The notes under the pieces: generated by a model
What the model was told of the DNA's origin: nothing
The model's input: only the letters and a program-made list of their open reading frames with translations
The model's database searches: none
Position numbers and translations under genes: made by a program
Shown here: one piece after another, positions 17,045 to 18,789 of the stretch
Position numbering within the stretch: the stretch's first letter is position 1
Layout of the letters: each line of letters starts with the position of its first letter
From: Roseiarcus sp035500275
GTDB lineage: Bacteria > Pseudomonadota > Alphaproteobacteria > Rhizobiales > Beijerinckiaceae
Reading direction: 5' to 3'
NCBI GenBank assembly: GCA_035500275.1
Contig: DATJXI010000055.1
Span: 1 to 18,789, forward strand
Length of the DNA stretch: 18,789 nucleotides

Positions 17045-17332
17045 ATGCCCAAGGGCTATGTCATCTCGCGCGTCGACGTCACCGATCCCGTTGCTTACGC
17101 CCGCTATGCCGAGGCGGCGACGAAGGCGATTGCGGCGCATGGCGGCCGGCCGCTGGCGCGCGGCGGACGCTCAGAGGCGCTCGAGGGCGAGGCGCGGGCG
17201 CGGAACGTCATCCTAGAATTCGACAGTTACGAAACGGCGCGCGCCTATTACCATTCGCCGGAGTATCAGGCGGCGCGCGCGCTGAGAGATGGCGCGGCGG
17301 AGATGGAAGTGGTGCTGGTCGAAGGAGTTTGA
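17045..17332 (+). CDS. DUF1330 domain protein, first of two
   Basis: The product is 95 residues and comprises a single DUF1330 domain (a small ferredoxin-like, probably dimeric fold of unknown function). It starts MPKGYVISRVDVTDPVAYAR and contains VILEFDSYETARAYYHSPEY, the family's most conserved stretch. GAGGGAG precedes the ATG at 17045. It lies 53 bp after pyrF and 3 bp before a second DUF1330 gene. The two proteins share K-G-Y at the N-terminus, VTDP, GGR-x-L-x-RGG, EF and the D/S-x-EY region, but are clearly diverged. Confidence 0.9.
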   Translation: MPKGYVISRVDVTDPVAYARYAEAATKAIAAHGGRPLARGGRSEALEGEARARNVILEFDSYETARAYYHSPEYQAARALRDGAAEMEVVLVEGV

Positions 17333-17335
17333 CCC

Positions 17336-17641
17336 ATGGCGAAGGGCTATTGGATCGCGCACGTACACGTCACCGATCCCGAGGGCTACAAGAAATACGT
17401 CGCAGCCAACGCCGTCGCCTTCGCCAAATACGGCGGGCGCTTTCTCGTCCGCGGGGGGACGCACATTGTCGCAGTGGGCGCCGCGAAACCGCGCCAAGTG
17501 GTGATCGAATTCCCCGACTACGCCGCCGCGATCGAATGCCTTGATTCCGACGAATACAAGCGAGCGGCCGAGTTTCGCGACGCCGCCTCCGACGCCGACC
17601 TCATCGTCGCCGAGGGCTACGACGGACCGCAGCCTGGCTAG
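17336..17641 (+). CDS. DUF1330 domain protein, second of two
   Basis: The product is 101 residues and a paralogue of the preceding gene: MAKGYWIAHVHVTDPEGYKK at the N-terminus, GGRFLVRGG in the middle, VVIEFPDYAAAIECLDSDEY near the end, and a longer C-terminal tail (GYDGPQPG). A GGAG sits just before the upstream stop codon, about 9 nt from the ATG at 17336. The stop TAG is immediately followed by the first possible ATG of dapB, so the three genes look like one translationally tight unit. Confidence 0.9.
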   Translation: MAKGYWIAHVHVTDPEGYKKYVAANAVAFAKYGGRFLVRGGTHIVAVGAAKPRQVVIEFPDYAAAIECLDSDEYKRAAEFRDAASDADLIVAEGYDGPQPG

Positions 17642-18508
17642 ATGGAAACGCCCATGCCGGATTTGCGCATCATCGTCGCGGGCGCGGCGGGCCGCATGGG
17701 CCGCACCGTCGTGCGTGCGATCCACGGGGGGACCGACTTCGCTCTGGTCGGCGCGCTCGAGCGCGAGGATTCGCCCTGGATCGGGCAAGACCCTGGGCCG
17801 CTCGCAGGCTGCCCGGCGACCGGCCTCGCCATCGCCGCGGACCCGCTGCCGCTGCTCCTCAACGCCGACGCCATCGTCGATTTCTCCTCGCCCCCGGCGA
17901 CGGTCGAACTCGCGGACCTCGCCGCGCAGGCGCGCATCGCTCACGTCATCGGCACCACCGGTCTCGCCGAGGAGGACCTCGACCGCATCGACGCCGCCGC
18001 GCGGCACGCGCCAATCGTGCGCTCGGGCAACATGAGCCTCGGCGTGAACCTGCTCGCTGCGCTCACCCGCCGCGCCGCGGCGGCGCTCGGCGACGAATTC
18101 GACATCGAGATCGTCGAGATGCATCATCGCATGAAGGTGGACGCGCCCTCGGGGACGGCGCTCATGCTCGGCGAGGCCGCGGCGGTGGGACGCGGGGTCC
18201 AGCTGAAGAGCCATTCCGTCCGCCCGCGCGACGGCCTGACCGGTCCGCGCCGCGCGGGCGACATCGGCTTCGCCTCCTTGAGGGGCGGCACGGTCGTCGG
18301 CGAGCACAGCGTCATTTTCGCCGGCGAGAGCGAGCGCCTCGTGCTGACCCACCACGCCGAGGACCGCGCCCTCTTCGCCTACGGCGCTCTCAAAGCGGCG
18401 CGTTGGGCGCAGAACCGCAAGCCCGGCCTCTACTCCATGGCGGACGTGCTCGGCCTCAAGGACGGCTGGCCCCCGTCAGTTGAAGATCGGTTCATCGTCC
18501 CCTCCTGA
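17642..18508 (+). CDS. dapB: 4-hydroxy-tetrahydrodipicolinate reductase
   Basis: The product is 288 residues, slightly longer than E. coli DapB (273). It reduces hydroxy-tetrahydrodipicolinate with NAD(P)H in the lysine and diaminopimelate pathway. The N-terminal nucleotide-binding motif is VAGAAGRMGRTV, VDFSSPPATVE and GTTGL follow, and the substrate signature EMHHRMKVDAPSGTA carries the catalytic His pair and Lys. The C-terminus ends KPGLYSMADVLGL. Two starts are possible: ATG 17642, directly after the previous stop, and ATG 17654 (MPDLRIIV), which has GGAAA 5 nt upstream and gives 284 residues. The second may be the real one. A strong terminator follows the stop. Confidence 0.96.
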   Translation: METPMPDLRIIVAGAAGRMGRTVVRAIHGGTDFALVGALEREDSPWIGQDPGPLAGCPATGLAIAADPLPLLLNADAIVDFSSPPATVELADLAAQARIAHVIGTTGLAEEDLDRIDAAARHAPIVRSGNMSLGVNLLAALTRRAAAALGDEFDIEIVEMHHRMKVDAPSGTALMLGEAAAVGRGVQLKSHSVRPRDGLTGPRRAGDIGFASLRGGTVVGEHSVIFAGESERLVLTHHAEDRALFAYGALKAARWAQNRKPGLYSMADVLGLKDGWPPSVEDRFIVPS

Positions 18509-18534
18509 ACCTTTGGCGGCGGTTCGCACAGCGG

Positions 18535-18573
18535 AAAGCCCCGGACCCACGTAACGCGGGACCGGGGCTTTTG
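18535..18573 (+). terminator. Rho-independent terminator after dapB
   Basis: AAAGCCCCGG (18535-18544) pairs perfectly with CCGGGGCTTT (18562-18571). The inner part CCC/GGG and CG/CG extends the stem around a small TAA loop, with an A-A and an A-C mismatch. A T-run follows on the plus strand. It lies 26 bp after the dapB stop and would also separate dapB from the convergent gene. Confidence 0.88.
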
Positions 18574-18606
18574 TTCCCAAAACGGGCGAAGAAGCTCGAT
18601 CGTCTT

Positions 18607-18789
18607 TTAGTTGCTTCGCTGCGAACCTGTGAGATACAGGAGCGCCTGGAACATGTTGATGAAGTCGAGGTAGAGCCTCAAGGCCCCGAAGATCGACTTC
18701 TTCTGCGTCGCTTCGTAACCGTCGCCGGCGTAGTACATCTCTTTGATCGCCTGCGTGTCCCAGGCGGTGAGGCCGGCGAAGATCCCGAC
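18607..18789 (-). CDS. Bax inhibitor-1/YccA family membrane protein, C-terminal 60 residues only
   Basis: The minus frame is open from the right edge to a TAA at 18607-18609. It gives the characteristic C-terminus of the BI-1/YccA family: AGLTAWDTQAIKEMYYAGDG, then FGALRLYLDFINMFQALLYL, ending LTGSQRSN. The LxLYLDFINMF segment is the last transmembrane helix of this multi-pass inner-membrane family, whose members affect membrane protein turnover or calcium leak. The start and the other helices lie outside the window. It converges on dapB. Confidence 0.92.
   Translation of the reverse strand, partial: VGIFAGLTAWDTQAIKEMYYAGDGYEATQKKSIFGALRLYLDFINMFQALLYLTGSQRSN

Overview
The window is high-GC DNA (locally lower around 10,450-10,950) from an alphaproteobacterium, most likely of the order Hyphomicrobiales (Rhizobiales). 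The reasons are the gene order dnaK-dnaJ-pmtA-pyrF-DUF1330-dapB, the alphaproteobacterial RpoH-type promoter in front of dnaK, a PmtA-type phospholipid methyltransferase, and a SAM/class III cyclase/AAA ATPase/TPR protein of a kind abundant in this order. A methanotroph-related lineage such as Methylocystis or Methylosinus is possible but is only an inference.

Left part (1-5198). The minus strand carries a very large signalling protein, cut by the window edge. It has an N-terminal SAM domain, a class III nucleotide cyclase domain with its metal and transition-state residues, a STAND/AAA-type ATPase, and a helical TPR-like C-terminus in which a 398-residue module is present twice in tandem. 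Just upstream on the same strand is a 106-residue membrane protein with two hydrophobic segments. Between that gene and the helicase lies the frameshifted 5' remnant of a second cyclase gene of a different subfamily, preceded by a perfect 12-bp hairpin that contains its Shine-Dalgarno sequence.

Middle part (5199-12037). A full-length Lhr-type DEXH helicase (1472 aa) reads rightward. It converges on two minus-strand paralogues for exported, six-cysteine proteins, arranged in tandem. The outer copy (309 aa) has an ordinary signal peptide. The inner copy (354 aa) has lost that 5' end and instead starts with an unrelated leader ending in a good lipobox. About 400 bp of lower-GC DNA with two inverted repeats separates them.

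Right part (12038-18789). This is the conserved housekeeping block: an RpoH-type promoter, dnaK, a terminator-like hairpin, dnaJ, pmtA overlapping pyrF by 4 bp, two adjacent DUF1330 genes, dapB, and a strong terminator. The C-terminus of a Bax inhibitor-1/YccA family membrane protein enters convergently from the right edge. The genes serve protein folding under heat stress, membrane lipid methylation, pyrimidine synthesis and lysine/diaminopimelate synthesis.

I see no rRNA, tRNA, CRISPR array, transposase or phage gene. The most unusual items are the duplicated TPR module, the cyclase gene remnant, and the paralogue pair whose predicted export route has diverged. I do not see a clear new multi-gene system.
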